24,153 nt of DNA. Source: JAQUCI01 sp034932685 (GTDB lineage Bacteria; Bacillota_I; Bacilli_A; Erysipelotrichales; Erysipelotrichaceae). Each line of letters begins with the position of its first letter. Within the stretch, counting starts at the first letter, position 1. The notes beneath the pieces are model-generated. The model saw only the letters and a list, made by a program, of their open reading frames with translations, searched no databases and had not been told where the DNA came from. A program made the position numbers and the translations under genes. The DNA is taken from contig JAYFOM010000033.1 in NCBI GenBank assembly GCA_034932685.1, positions 1-24,153 on the forward strand, read 5' to 3'. Below are positions 8,551 through 16,066 of this stretch, one piece after another.

Positions 8551-9144
8551 CTATTCACTTACTTTAACAAGTGCTGCTCGTAAGATACGATCTTTTAATT
8601 TGTAACCTTTTTGTAATACTTCTATAACTATGTTTGCTTCAACTCCCTCTTTCGCTTCTGTCAATATTGCATGATGGAAATTGGGATCGAACTCTAAACC
8701 AAGTGCTGCTATTTCTTCAACGCCTTCTTTTTTAAGAGCGGCAGTTAATTGTTGATGAACCATGTTGACTCCTACATATATCGCTGATTCAGTATCAGCG
8801 TTTTCAAGCGCTCTTTCTAGATTGTCGATTACTGGTAACATTTCAGTAGCGAAACTTTGAATCATGTACTTGCTTTTATTAGCATATTCTTGTTGTAATC
8901 GCTTCTTGGTATTTTCAGCATCGGCGTAGGCTTTGTAATACTCATTTGTTAATCCGATAATCTTTTCATTTAATGCGACTATCTCGTTTTCAAGTTCAAT
9001 AATCTTCAACTGTTCTCTATCTTCTTTCTTTTTAAACCCTACACCTTTTTTCTTACTCTCGCTCTCGGTGTTTGATTCTTCTGTTTGCTTGTCTACGGTC
9101 GCATTGACCATTTCTTCATTTTTTTCTTCATTTTTCTTCGTCAT
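8551..9144 (-). CDS. grpE: GrpE, DnaK nucleotide exchange factor
   Basis: A 197-residue homodimeric cofactor that releases ADP from DnaK. The first 50 or so residues are highly charged and low complexity (Lys/Glu-rich). Next comes a long helix (about 45-105) with heptad character, including YKAYADAENTKKRL, which resembles the conserved GrpE dimer helix motif. It ends in the compact beta domain that contacts DnaK (GVEEIAALGLEFDPNFHHAI, VLQKGYKLKDRILRAALVKV). Its ATG lies inside the end of hrcA (17-base overlap) behind a GGAGGT site, pointing to translational coupling. The TGA stop of hrcA inside this overlap shows that TGA is a stop in this organism. Confidence 0.97.
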   Translation of the reverse strand: MTKKNEEKNEEMVNATVDKQTEESNTESESKKKGVGFKKKEDREQLKIIELENEIVALNEKIIGLTNEYYKAYADAENTKKRLQQEYANKSKYMIQSFATEMLPVIDNLERALENADTESAIYVGVNMVHQQLTAALKKEGVEEIAALGLEFDPNFHHAILTEAKEGVEANIVIEVLQKGYKLKDRILRAALVKVSE

Positions 9145-10159
9145 TTCGACCTCCTTGATTCAGCATCTTCTCAATACTATCAGCTAAATATTCAATCAGT
9201 GAAACGATATGATCATAATCCATACGTGAAGGTCCAACCAACATTAACTGTGCTTCTTCTTCACTATTGATCTTAAACCTACTGGATACAACTGCCATAT
9301 CATCAAGCCACACTAATTGTGAAGTATCTGATGTTTTAAGTAACATATTACCTTTGCCTTTACCAATATCGCGCCACAATTGTGAGTCTTCAAGCATTCC
9401 CATTAATTGCTTTAAACGTTCGATATCTGCAAACTCTGGTTGATACATCAATCGATTTTGGCCACTGTAATAGAAATTTTCATTAGCAAACTTGATAAAC
9501 GCTGCCACAAATGCCTTAAATAATACTTCATGACGGTCCAGAGATATTTCAAGTAACGGTTTGATTTGATTCATTTTATCTACGATTTGATGAATAAATG
9601 TCCCCTTTAAGCGATCATTGAGGATGTCACAACACACCTGGATATCTTGCACACTAACCGCTTCATCAAACTGAAACATTCTGTTCTCAGTGTGACCGGT
9701 ATCAGTGATAAAGACTGCAACGGCGTTTCTTTCATCTACTATAAACAATTTGATATGTTCAAGTTTTTGACTTTGTGCATCCGGTCCTAATACGATACTA
9801 GTTAGATTAGTCATCTGTGCTAGAATATCACAACTCTTTTTGATCAAATCTTGAATATTAAGTGAACGATCAGAGAAAGCATTTTGTACTACAAGCGCCA
9901 TTTGCTCATCGATATGACCTTCCATTAAGTTCTCAACATAAAAACGGTAGCCTTCAATCGAAGGTACCCGGCCACTACTGGTATGGGTTTTTTCGATTAA
10001 ACCGATGTTTTCAAGTTCCATCATTTCATTGCGAATCGTTGCGGTGGAATAAGTCAAGTGGTATTTTTCTACCAATGTTTTACTTCCAACTGGTTCAGCA
10101 GTTGCGATAAACTCTTCAACAATAGCTTTAAAAATCTCAATCATTCTGCCACTTAACAT
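9128..10159 (-). CDS. hrcA: HrcA heat-shock repressor
   Basis: A 343-residue DNA-binding repressor of chaperone genes that acts at CIRCE operators and is held in active form by the GroEL system. The N-terminal winged helix is clear (residues 1-75, with STATIRNEMMELENIGLIEK and SSGRVPSIEGYRFYV, the most conserved HrcA segments). The GAF-like dimerisation and inserted domains follow, ending in MLVGPSRMDYDHIVSLIEYL. It is first in its operon, directly behind two CIRCE-like operators, so it should repress its own synthesis. The ribosome site is GGAGGTGG. There is no groESL in this window; a groESL locus elsewhere is expected but not seen. Confidence 0.98.
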   Translation of the reverse strand: MLSGRMIEIFKAIVEEFIATAEPVGSKTLVEKYHLTYSTATIRNEMMELENIGLIEKTHTSSGRVPSIEGYRFYVENLMEGHIDEQMALVVQNAFSDRSLNIQDLIKKSCDILAQMTNLTSIVLGPDAQSQKLEHIKLFIVDERNAVAVFITDTGHTENRMFQFDEAVSVQDIQVCCDILNDRLKGTFIHQIVDKMNQIKPLLEISLDRHEVLFKAFVAAFIKFANENFYYSGQNRLMYQPEFADIERLKQLMGMLEDSQLWRDIGKGKGNMLLKTSDTSQLVWLDDMAVVSSRFKINSEEEAQLMLVGPSRMDYDHIVSLIEYLADSIEKMLNQGGRNDEEK

Positions 10160-10174
10160 TTTCCACCTCCTTCA

Positions 10175-10201
10175 TTAGCACTCTAACCTTATGTCTGCTA
10201 A
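10175..10201 (-). promoter_or_regulatory. CIRCE operator, proximal copy (HrcA site)
   Basis: ttagcactc (10175-10183), a 9-base spacer, then gtctgctaa (10193-10201). The first arm is a perfect match to the CIRCE half-site TTAGCACTC; the second differs from GAGTGCTAA at two positions. It lies just downstream of the hrcA -10 box, over the expected transcription start and leader, as in other hrcA/dnaK operons. Confidence 0.92.
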
Positions 10202-10202
10202 T

Positions 10203-10231
10203 AGTATACGTCAATCATTTAGCACTGTCAA
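10203..10231 (-). promoter_or_regulatory. sigma-A promoter of the hrcA-grpE-dnaK-dnaJ-clpB operon
   Basis: On the minus strand TTGACA (10231-10226) is followed by exactly 17 bases and TATACT (10208-10203). The -35 is a perfect consensus and the -10 has one mismatch. The start should fall near 10196, inside the proximal CIRCE, and the -35 box is embedded in the distal CIRCE-like repeat. Confidence 0.92.
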
Positions 10232-10245
10232 TAATTTTGTGCTAA
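10219..10245 (-). promoter_or_regulatory. second CIRCE-like operator, distal copy over the -35 box
   Basis: ttagcactg (10219-10227), a 9-base spacer, then ttgtgctaa (10237-10245). One mismatch in the first arm and two in the second, with the correct arm length and spacing. It covers the -35 box, so HrcA bound here would block RNA polymerase directly. Its outer bases are shared with the T tract of the upstream corA-like terminator. Confidence 0.75.
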
Positions 10246-10270
10246 AAAAACCGCTGTTATTTACAGCGGT
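10244..10270 (-). terminator. Rho-independent terminator after the corA-like gene
   Basis: accgctgt (10250-10257) and acagcggt (10263-10270) form a perfect 8-base GC-rich stem with a 5-base loop. In the minus direction it is followed by seven T residues (10250-10244). It closes the ftsW-rsmD-coaD-corA-like operon six bases past the last stop codon. Confidence 0.93.
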
Positions 10271-10275
10271 ATGAT

Positions 10276-11178
10276 CTACCAGAATTTTTTTCGACGCATT
10301 AGCCATAAACTACCAATCAATACGATTACCATCATGATAGATACCATAAGATACCCATACCGCCATGATAGTTCTGGCATATTATTAAAATTCATGCCAT
10401 ACCAACTTGTAATTAAAGTTAAAGGCATTAAAATTGCCGTTACTACTGTCAGTATTTTCATGACATTATTTAAGTAAAGATCTAATTGCATTTGGTATTC
10501 TTCGTTAACTTGACTTGAATACTCACGTAATTGCTTAGCATAGTTTTGAAGTCTCAAACAACGATGTAGTAAAGTATCAAAGTATTGTTTATCGTTTTTA
10601 ACAAAGCGATCATTTATATCATCGATCAAACCTTCCAACATATCAGCCATTTGATTATAAAAATTATAATAATACATCGATTCACGTTTGATATTAGTCA
10701 TCTTACGATTGAAATCTTTGATTGTGTTATTCAACACCATATCTTCAATATAAGTGATTTGTTCTTCAATTAACTCTAAATAATCAAAATCATGTTCAAT
10801 CGAGAGTTCAACTATATCTGCTAAAATTCTACCGGGTGTTGCTTGAGCATAGAATTTTACATTAGTTAATTTATGCATGTATTGGTCAATCAAGCCATCA
10901 TCATCAATTAATAACAACATATCTTTCTTAATACAAAATGAAAACCATTTTGTTTGTGGAAAATGTTCTTTCACAGGCAAAACGATCGTTCCACTCATAT
11001 ATGTATAATGTTCTTGTGCTTTACAGTATTTTACGCGCTCATGTACATCCGCAAAATAATCTGCAAAATAAGCTTTTTCTGTAAGTGATAGTTCTTTGTA
11101 AATGAATACAGATGTTTTTGAACTATCAAATGTACTCATATCAGTTCTTACCAAACGATTATCAATAATCTGGTACAT
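10276..11178 (-). CDS. CorA-family divalent cation (Mg2+) transporter
   Basis: A 300-residue pentameric inner-membrane channel for Mg2+ or related divalent cations. The cytosolic N-terminal domain is followed by a long stalk helix (about 135-240). Next come TM1 (about 241-258), ending in the signature GMN at 261-263 within WYGMNFNNMPEL, then TM2 (about 275-293) and a basic KKFW tail. This ending is diagnostic of CorA. The frame is open to 11247, but starting there would overlap coaD by 65 bases. I prefer the ATG at 11178, four bases past the coaD stop, although its ribosome site is weak. The N-terminal domain is divergent, so Mg2+ versus Co2+/Ni2+/Zn2+ cannot be decided. It is the last gene of its operon. 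Confidence 0.87.
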   Translation of the reverse strand: MYQIIDNRLVRTDMSTFDSSKTSVFIYKELSLTEKAYFADYFADVHERVKYCKAQEHYTYMSGTIVLPVKEHFPQTKWFSFCIKKDMLLLIDDDGLIDQYMHKLTNVKFYAQATPGRILADIVELSIEHDFDYLELIEEQITYIEDMVLNNTIKDFNRKMTNIKRESMYYYNFYNQMADMLEGLIDDINDRFVKNDKQYFDTLLHRCLRLQNYAKQLREYSSQVNEEYQMQLDLYLNNVMKILTVVTAILMPLTLITSWYGMNFNNMPELSWRYGYLMVSIMMVIVLIGSLWLMRRKKFW

Positions 11179-11182
11179 GTTA

Positions 11183-11659
11183 TTACTTGTATTTATCTTT
11201 AATTCTACTAACGATACTATCAGGTACAAAACCTTTAATATCGCCATGATTTAAAGCAATCTCTTTAACGGTACTACTTGATATAAATGAATTTTCAGGT
11301 CTTGTGACAAAAAATACCGTTTCAATGTTGGGTGCTAAAGACATATTAGCAGTTGCTTGTTGTAACTCCATCTCAAAATCCATAGTGGCTCTTATTCCCC
11401 TAATCAAAAATTGAGCATTTAGTTCCTTAGCAACATTTACTGTCAATCCAACTTGTGACATTACCCCAACATTAGAGTACTTTGCGGTAATCGTTCTTAG
11501 CATTTCAACTCTTTCATCCAATGTAAAAGTGTTTTTCTTACTTGGATTTTGCATGATAACTACGTATAACTGATCAAACAATCTACTAGCGCGATCGATA
11601 ATGTCCAAATGACCATTGGTCACTGGATCAAATGAACCAGGATAAACAGCAACTTTCAT
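11183..11659 (-). CDS. coaD: Phosphopantetheine adenylyltransferase
   Basis: A 158-residue hexameric enzyme making dephospho-CoA from 4'-phosphopantetheine and ATP, the penultimate step of coenzyme A synthesis. It has the nucleotidyltransferase signature YPGSFDPVTNGHLDI (6-20, the T/HxGH motif at 14-17), RGIRATMDFEMELQQA (substrate and ATP contacts) and the ISSSTVKEIA motif near 126-135. The length is normal. Its ATG overlaps the rsmD stop by one base (TAATG), showing translational coupling; the rsmD-coaD pairing is widespread in Gram-positive bacteria. The ribosome site is AAGGAGG. Confidence 0.98.
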   Translation of the reverse strand: MKVAVYPGSFDPVTNGHLDIIDRASRLFDQLYVVIMQNPSKKNTFTLDERVEMLRTITAKYSNVGVMSQVGLTVNVAKELNAQFLIRGIRATMDFEMELQQATANMSLAPNIETVFFVTRPENSFISSSTVKEIALNHGDIKGFVPDSIVSRIKDKYK

Positions 11660-12213
11660 TATCTTTCCTCCTTTTTATAGTATGTTAATTTAGTGATACC
11701 ATAGACGCTTTCCTTATATTTAATTATATCATCATATTGCTCATTAAGTTGACTTTCTTTTCTAGTTTCAACTATTATGATCGCATTTATGTTTAGTAAT
11801 GTATATTTATTCAAAAGTGATATCATTTTATCAATATCTTGATAATGATAAGGTGGATCAATATATACAAGATCAAATTTATATTGATCATTGATCATTT
11901 TTAAAGCTCTTTGATAATCAGCTTTGATTAATTTAGTAACTTTATCAAGTTGTAAATTCTTGGTATTTTCAGTTATTATCTTTACAGCTTCATTATCACT
12001 TTCAATACATACCGCAAAGCTCATGCCACGCGATAAAGCCTCAAAAGCAATACTACCGCTTCCTGAAAACATATCAAGCAGTACCCCACCATCAAAGTAT
12101 GGTCCAATCGCATTAAATAGCGCTTCCTTTACTTTATCAGTTGTTGGTCGCGTATTATTCCCGGTTAAGGTTTTTATTTGTCTTGAGCGTAATTTACCGG
12201 CTATTATTCTCAT
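11659..12213 (-). CDS. rsmD: 16S rRNA (guanine-N2)-methyltransferase, RsmD
   Basis: A 184-residue SAM-dependent enzyme that methylates G966 (E. coli numbering) of 16S rRNA during 30S assembly. It opens with MRIIAGKLRSRQI, characteristic of the family. The SAM-binding motif I is DMFSGSGSIAFEALSRG (47-63), followed by ESDNEAV (71-77) and the N2-guanine catalytic motif DPPY at 119-122. Its start lies within the last 20 bases of ftsW and its stop overlaps the coaD start, so these genes form one tightly coupled operon. Confidence 0.96.
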   Translation of the reverse strand: MRIIAGKLRSRQIKTLTGNNTRPTTDKVKEALFNAIGPYFDGGVLLDMFSGSGSIAFEALSRGMSFAVCIESDNEAVKIITENTKNLQLDKVTKLIKADYQRALKMINDQYKFDLVYIDPPYHYQDIDKMISLLNKYTLLNINAIIIVETRKESQLNEQYDDIIKYKESVYGITKLTYYKKEER

Positions 12214-13411
12214 ATTGTTTCCTTAGTGCTTCTACTTTTTCTTTATTTATTAGTGCTTGAGCAACACCAATCGCCATCATTGATGCCATTGTACTTGATC
12301 CTCCAGCCGATATTAGTAAAAGTGGTATGCCAGTTAATGGTATTAAGCACGTTACCCCTCCCACATTGAAAATAAAATGCAGGGCGAAATACATCATTAC
12401 ACCAATCATTACTATCTTGACGCGTTCATTTTTAGCAAGCAAACTATGTTTAAAAAGTCGCCAAGCTAAAATAACATACCCACCAAAAACAAACATAAAT
12501 CCAACAAAACCCAATTCTTCAACGACCACTTCCATAATAAAATCAGTTGTAGCAGCTGAAATATAACTATACTTAAGTATTGATTTACCTAAACCAACCC
12601 CAAATAAACTACCACGACTAAAACCAATCAAACTGTTGTTTAAATCAAAATAACCTTTACCAAATTTATCATAAAAGGGATTTTGCACTGCTCTAAAGCG
12701 TGTTAATTGATAAGCACTGATATTAAGTGATTCTAAAATAGCAATCCCTTTATCAGTGGTAAAGAAGATCATCAAACCAAAAAAGATAACAGCTAGTATC
12801 AAAGCAATCAACTGCGATAATCGTAAATCCTTAGCAGTTGGTATCATAAAACAAAAGAAAGTGATCAGTGTTAAAAGGATGGCTGTTCCCATATCCTTTT
12901 GATAAAAGCCAATTAAAGTCATGATGACCATAAAAAAGATGAATGGCGGTAGTATCAATGTTGATAACTTCACATTCTTGCGATCACCAAGATAAACAGC
13001 CATTACCAAAATCATCATTAACTTAGCGAATTCACTTGGTTGAATAGAAAAACCAAAACCAAATAAACTGAATCTTATCCATCCATAAGCACCACCTGTT
13101 GCAGTTGACAAGCGCGTTAGTAATAGTAAAACGATGACGATCACCATCAAGATCATCATAAGCTTTACAAAACGTTTAAACGTAAAAAGATTAGCAACTA
13201 TGACCATCGCTATATAACCAGCGATAAAATATACTACTTGTCTTATTGTCAGTGTGATAAGTGTAGCGTATGAAAAAGTACTACTTGTAAACATACCCGC
13301 GCTAATTTGCATCACTACACCAAATAGCCCTAATAAAACAATAGTATAATGGATATAATGATCACTATATCTTGGCATGATCAATATTGTTTGAAATATT
13401 TTTTTGATCAT
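12194..13411 (-). CDS. ftsW: SEDS-family peptidoglycan glycosyltransferase, FtsW-type
   Basis: A 405-residue polytopic membrane protein (about ten helices) that polymerises lipid II into glycan strands with a class B PBP. The SEDS hallmarks are present: GWIRFSLFGFGFSIQPSEFAKL (about 115-136), the large extracellular loop with FDLNNSLIGFSRGSLFGVGLG, and TTDFIMEVVVEELGFVG. The C-terminal segment LIPLTGIPLLLISAGGSS is more FtsW-like than RodA-like. The ribosome site AAGGAGC and a promoter at 13460-13432 precede it. FtsW versus RodA is judged from these motifs, so the division role is probable rather than certain; in either case the organism should make peptidoglycan. Confidence 0.9.
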   Translation of the reverse strand: MIKKIFQTILIMPRYSDHYIHYTIVLLGLFGVVMQISAGMFTSSTFSYATLITLTIRQVVYFIAGYIAMVIVANLFTFKRFVKLMMILMVIVIVLLLLTRLSTATGGAYGWIRFSLFGFGFSIQPSEFAKLMMILVMAVYLGDRKNVKLSTLILPPFIFFMVIMTLIGFYQKDMGTAILLTLITFFCFMIPTAKDLRLSQLIALILAVIFFGLMIFFTTDKGIAILESLNISAYQLTRFRAVQNPFYDKFGKGYFDLNNSLIGFSRGSLFGVGLGKSILKYSYISAATTDFIMEVVVEELGFVGFMFVFGGYVILAWRLFKHSLLAKNERVKIVMIGVMMYFALHFIFNVGGVTCLIPLTGIPLLLISAGGSSTMASMMAIGVAQALINKEKVEALRKQYENNSR

Positions 13412-13431
13412 TGAATGCTCCTTATAAATAA

Positions 13432-13460
13432 AATATACTATTGATATAGAAGTTAGGCAA
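13432..13460 (-). promoter_or_regulatory. promoter of the ftsW-rsmD-coaD-corA-like operon
   Basis: On the minus strand TTGCCT (13460-13455), a 17-base spacer and TATATT (13437-13432), about 20 bases before the ftsW start. It overlaps a plus-strand promoter at 13441-13469. Confidence 0.75.
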
Positions 13461-13469
13461 TAATATAAT
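13441..13469 (+). promoter_or_regulatory. plus-strand promoter P1 upstream of def
   Basis: TTGATA (13441-13446), exactly 17 bases, TATAAT (13464-13469). It shares 20 bases with the divergent ftsW promoter, so RNA polymerase cannot occupy both at once. Its transcript would start near 13476 and carry the short ORF at 13489 ahead of def. Confidence 0.7.
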
Positions 13470-13488
13470 CAACATAAGGATGTACTAG

Positions 13489-13566
13489 ATGAAACCTTAC
13501 AACTTTCAAGGTAAAATACTTGCCATGACTAGAATTATACCTTATAATATGGTCTCGAAGCAGTAA
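13489..13566 (+). CDS. possible 25-codon leader peptide or small protein
   Basis: A short ORF beginning MKPYNFQGKI and ending NMVSKQ with a TAA stop, preceded by AAGGA with an 8-base spacing to the ATG and by promoter P1. I do not recognise it. It has no obvious membrane segment and is slightly basic. The second promoter of def (13520-13548) lies inside it, so translation and transcription signals overlap. It may be a leader ORF, an unannotated small protein or coincidence; the good ribosome site and promoter are the only support. Confidence 0.3.
   Translation: MKPYNFQGKILAMTRIIPYNMVSKQ
13520..13548 (+). promoter_or_regulatory. plus-strand promoter P2 of def
   Basis: TTGCCA (13520-13525), a 17-base spacer, TATAAT (13543-13548). 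It gives a leader of about 67 bases to the def start at 13622. The -10 box is perfect. Confidence 0.75.
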
Positions 13567-13621
13567 ACTTAAAATTAATTTATCGCTTTAAGCATTAATA
13601 TATTACTGAGGTTATTTTAAA

Positions 13622-14185
13622 ATGGCAAATAAATATTATCCGATTTTAGATGATAAAGATCCGGCTTTGCGTAAAAAGGCAGACCTTGTTGGTGTGCCTC
13701 TTTCCAAAAAAGATCTAACAATACTTAACAAATTATTAAAGTATGTTGTTGATTCTCATGATGAAGCATTAAAAGCGAAATATGGCTTGTTGGCTGCCAG
13801 TGGTTTGGCTGCGCCACAAGTTGGAATTAATAAAGCATTGATAGCCGTCTTTATTGAAGAAGAAAATGATGGCATACAAGAATCTGTTAAATTAGCATTA
13901 GCAAACCCTAAGATTATCAGTCATTCTGAACAAAAATGTTATTTAGCCAGTGGTGAGGGTTGTCTTTCCGTTAAGGAAGTGCATGAGGGTTACGTACCTC
14001 GTTATGCCCGTATTACAGTTGAAGCGTTTGATTTATTCACTAATGAGTATATCAAGATAAGAGCCAAAGGTTATTTAGCAGTAGTATTACAACATGAGAT
14101 CGATCATTTATCAGGTATCCTTTATTACGATCATATTAATCAAAATGATCCTTACCATGAGATACCAAATGCGATCGTACTTTAA
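13622..14185 (+). CDS. def: Peptide deformylase (type 2)
   Basis: A 187-residue metalloenzyme that removes the N-formyl group from nascent proteins at the ribosome. All three signature motifs are intact: GLAAPQ (61-66), EGCLSV with metal ligand C114, and QHEIDHLSG with ligands H158 and H162 and catalytic E159. The longer form with insertions between motifs is typical of Gram-positive type 2 enzymes. The start follows GAGG at a somewhat long distance. rnj begins 46 bases downstream in the same direction, so the two may be co-transcribed. Confidence 0.97.
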   Translation: MANKYYPILDDKDPALRKKADLVGVPLSKKDLTILNKLLKYVVDSHDEALKAKYGLLAASGLAAPQVGINKALIAVFIEEENDGIQESVKLALANPKIISHSEQKCYLASGEGCLSVKEVHEGYVPRYARITVEAFDLFTNEYIKIRAKGYLAVVLQHEIDHLSGILYYDHINQNDPYHEIPNAIVL

Positions 14186-14231
14186 ATAGAAATAGCGACA
14201 GCTATCATTATATTGGTGCAAAGGAGAAAAA

Positions 14232-15998
14232 ATGAAAAGAAAACAAACCGCACCAAAGATTCAATCTGATTTTAATATCCTAAATCAAACAGACGAAAGT
14301 CTAAGAGATGATGATACCTTTGTTTATGCACTGGGTGGACTTGGCGAAGTTGGCAAGAACATGTACTGTGTTGAACATCAAGATAACATTATCATCATTG
14401 ATGCTGGGGTAAGATTTCCAGAGGAAAATCTTTTGGGTGTAGACTACGTGATACCGGATTATTCCCATATCATAAGAAACGAAAAAAAGATAAAAGCTTT
14501 GATCATAACCCATGGTCATGAAGATCATATAGGAGGGATACCCTTCCTTCTTCAAAGTGTAAAGATTCCTAAAATCTATGCGCCACGCTTTGCGTGTAGT
14601 CTAATTCAAAAGAAGCTTGAAGAAAAACGCATGAATAAAAAAGTTGTTGTTGAAGAAATCAATGAGGGATCGCGTATTGATTGTGGACCATTGGTTGTTG
14701 GCTTCTTTAATACTGTTCACTCTATCCCTGATTCATTAGGGGTATTGATCAATTCACCTAACGGTCGTATTGTTCATACTGGTGATTTTAAGTTTGACCT
14801 TACTCCCGTTGGTACTAATACTGATTATCAAAAACTTGCTTATATAGGACAAATTGGGGTTGATCTTTTACTTAGTGATAGTACTAACTCTGAAGTTGAA
14901 GATTTTTCAATCAGTGAAAAGAAAGTTGCGCAATCAATACTTGATATTGTTAGAAAAGCTAAAGGCAGAATTATCATCTCAACATTTTCAAGCAATGTCC
15001 ATCGAGTCCAACAAATTCTTGAAGCAGTTGCTGCTTGTGATCGTAAAGTCGCGATTTTCGGACGGTCAATGGAAAATGTTGTTGAAATTGGTCGTAAACT
15101 CAAACACATCAATATACCGGATAGCTATTTTGTAGCACAAGACCAAATTAACACAGTTGAAGCTAGTAAAATGGTAATCATCTGTACTGGTAGCCAAGGT
15201 GAACCCTTAGCTGCCTTATCACGCATTGCGAATGGTTCCCACCGTCATATCAAGATTTTACCTGGTGATACGGTCGTATTTTCAAGCAGTCCTATTCCTG
15301 GTAATTCCGTTAGTATTTCCAAAGTTGTAAACAGCTTAACAAGAGCTGGTGCTAAAGTATTGACAAACTCTCCACTTACCAGCATCCATACTACAGGACA
15401 CGCTTCAAGTGAAGAACAAAAACTAATGTTACAGTTAACAAAACCGAAGTACTTTATGCCAATACATGGTGAATATCGTATGTTAAAGATCCATAGTGAA
15501 ACCGCAGTTGAAACCGGTGTTGATCCAGACAATACGTTTATCTGTGCAAATGGTGATGTTGTTGTACTTAGAAATAATAAAGCTTTCTTAGCTAATACAA
15601 GAATTCAAACTGAAGATATCTATGTCGATGGTAATGATGCTAGTGGTTTATCAACGGCTGTCTTACGTGATCGTAAGATTTTAGCCGATAGTGGACTTGT
15701 CGCAGTTATTGTGGCTATTGATTCACGTTTCAATAAGATAATTTGTAAACCTAGTATCGTAAGCCGTGGTTTTGTCTTTATTAAAGATAGTCAACCATTG
15801 CTTAAAGAGGCAGAAACGGTCGTTTATGACGCTTTAAAGAAACGTATGGCTGGTAAAACCACCTTTAATGAAATTAAGAATTGTATCCGTGGTTCCCTTG
15901 AACCATTCTTATACCAAAAGACTCATCGTAATCCAATCGTCATTCCGGTTATCTTAAACCATAAAGAAGCGATGGCACAACTTAGTAACAAAAATTAG
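14232..15998 (+). CDS. rnj: Ribonuclease J
   Basis: A 588-residue beta-CASP metallo-beta-lactamase RNase with 5'-3' exonuclease and endonuclease activity, central to mRNA decay and rRNA maturation in Bacillota that lack RNase E. The zinc motif is HGHEDH at 94-99 within ITHGHEDHIGGIP. Later motifs are HSIPDSLG, VHTGDFKFD (metal ligand Asp), the beta-CASP segment (TFSSNVHRVQQI, CTGSQGEP, GHASSEEQ) and MPIHGEYRML. The C-terminal domain (about 470-588) is present. A 30-residue N-terminal extension lies before the usual start. The ATG follows AAGGAG. RNase J1 versus J2 cannot be assigned from one copy, but the complete catalytic residues favour an active J1-like enzyme. Confidence 0.96.
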   Translation: MKRKQTAPKIQSDFNILNQTDESLRDDDTFVYALGGLGEVGKNMYCVEHQDNIIIIDAGVRFPEENLLGVDYVIPDYSHIIRNEKKIKALIITHGHEDHIGGIPFLLQSVKIPKIYAPRFACSLIQKKLEEKRMNKKVVVEEINEGSRIDCGPLVVGFFNTVHSIPDSLGVLINSPNGRIVHTGDFKFDLTPVGTNTDYQKLAYIGQIGVDLLLSDSTNSEVEDFSISEKKVAQSILDIVRKAKGRIIISTFSSNVHRVQQILEAVAACDRKVAIFGRSMENVVEIGRKLKHINIPDSYFVAQDQINTVEASKMVIICTGSQGEPLAALSRIANGSHRHIKILPGDTVVFSSSPIPGNSVSISKVVNSLTRAGAKVLTNSPLTSIHTTGHASSEEQKLMLQLTKPKYFMPIHGEYRMLKIHSETAVETGVDPDNTFICANGDVVVLRNNKAFLANTRIQTEDIYVDGNDASGLSTAVLRDRKILADSGLVAVIVAIDSRFNKIICKPSIVSRGFVFIKDSQPLLKEAETVVYDALKKRMAGKTTFNEIKNCIRGSLEPFLYQKTHRNPIVIPVILNHKEAMAQLSNKN

Positions 15999-16016
15999 GC
16001 TTAGCGCCTTTTTTTT
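15992..16016 (+). terminator. Rho-independent terminator after rnj
   Basis: aggc (15997-16000), a 5-base loop and gcct (16006-16009), followed by a run of eight T. The GC core is only four pairs but is extended by the A/T run on both sides. It overlaps the rnj stop codon. Confidence 0.6.
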
Positions 16017-16036
16017 GTTTAACCACCATAATTTTG

Positions 16037-16045
16037 TGCTATCAT
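16037..16045 (+). promoter_or_regulatory. extended -10 promoter of the phosphoesterase-like gene
   Basis: TGC immediately before TATCAT makes a TGn extended -10 element, about 20 bases before the ATG at 16067. No convincing -35 box is seen, which is common for this promoter type. Confidence 0.5.
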
Positions 16046-16066
16046 TGCTTTAAATGAAAGGATTTT

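Noticed and set aside
11176..11247. Upstream start of the corA-like gene at 11247
   Set aside because: It would overlap coaD by 65 bases and add a hydrophobic N-terminal stretch absent from CorA proteins; the ATG at 11178 fits better.
14854..15135. 93-codon plus-strand ORF within rnj
   Set aside because: It lies in a different frame inside the conserved RNase J beta-CASP region and has no own start signals.
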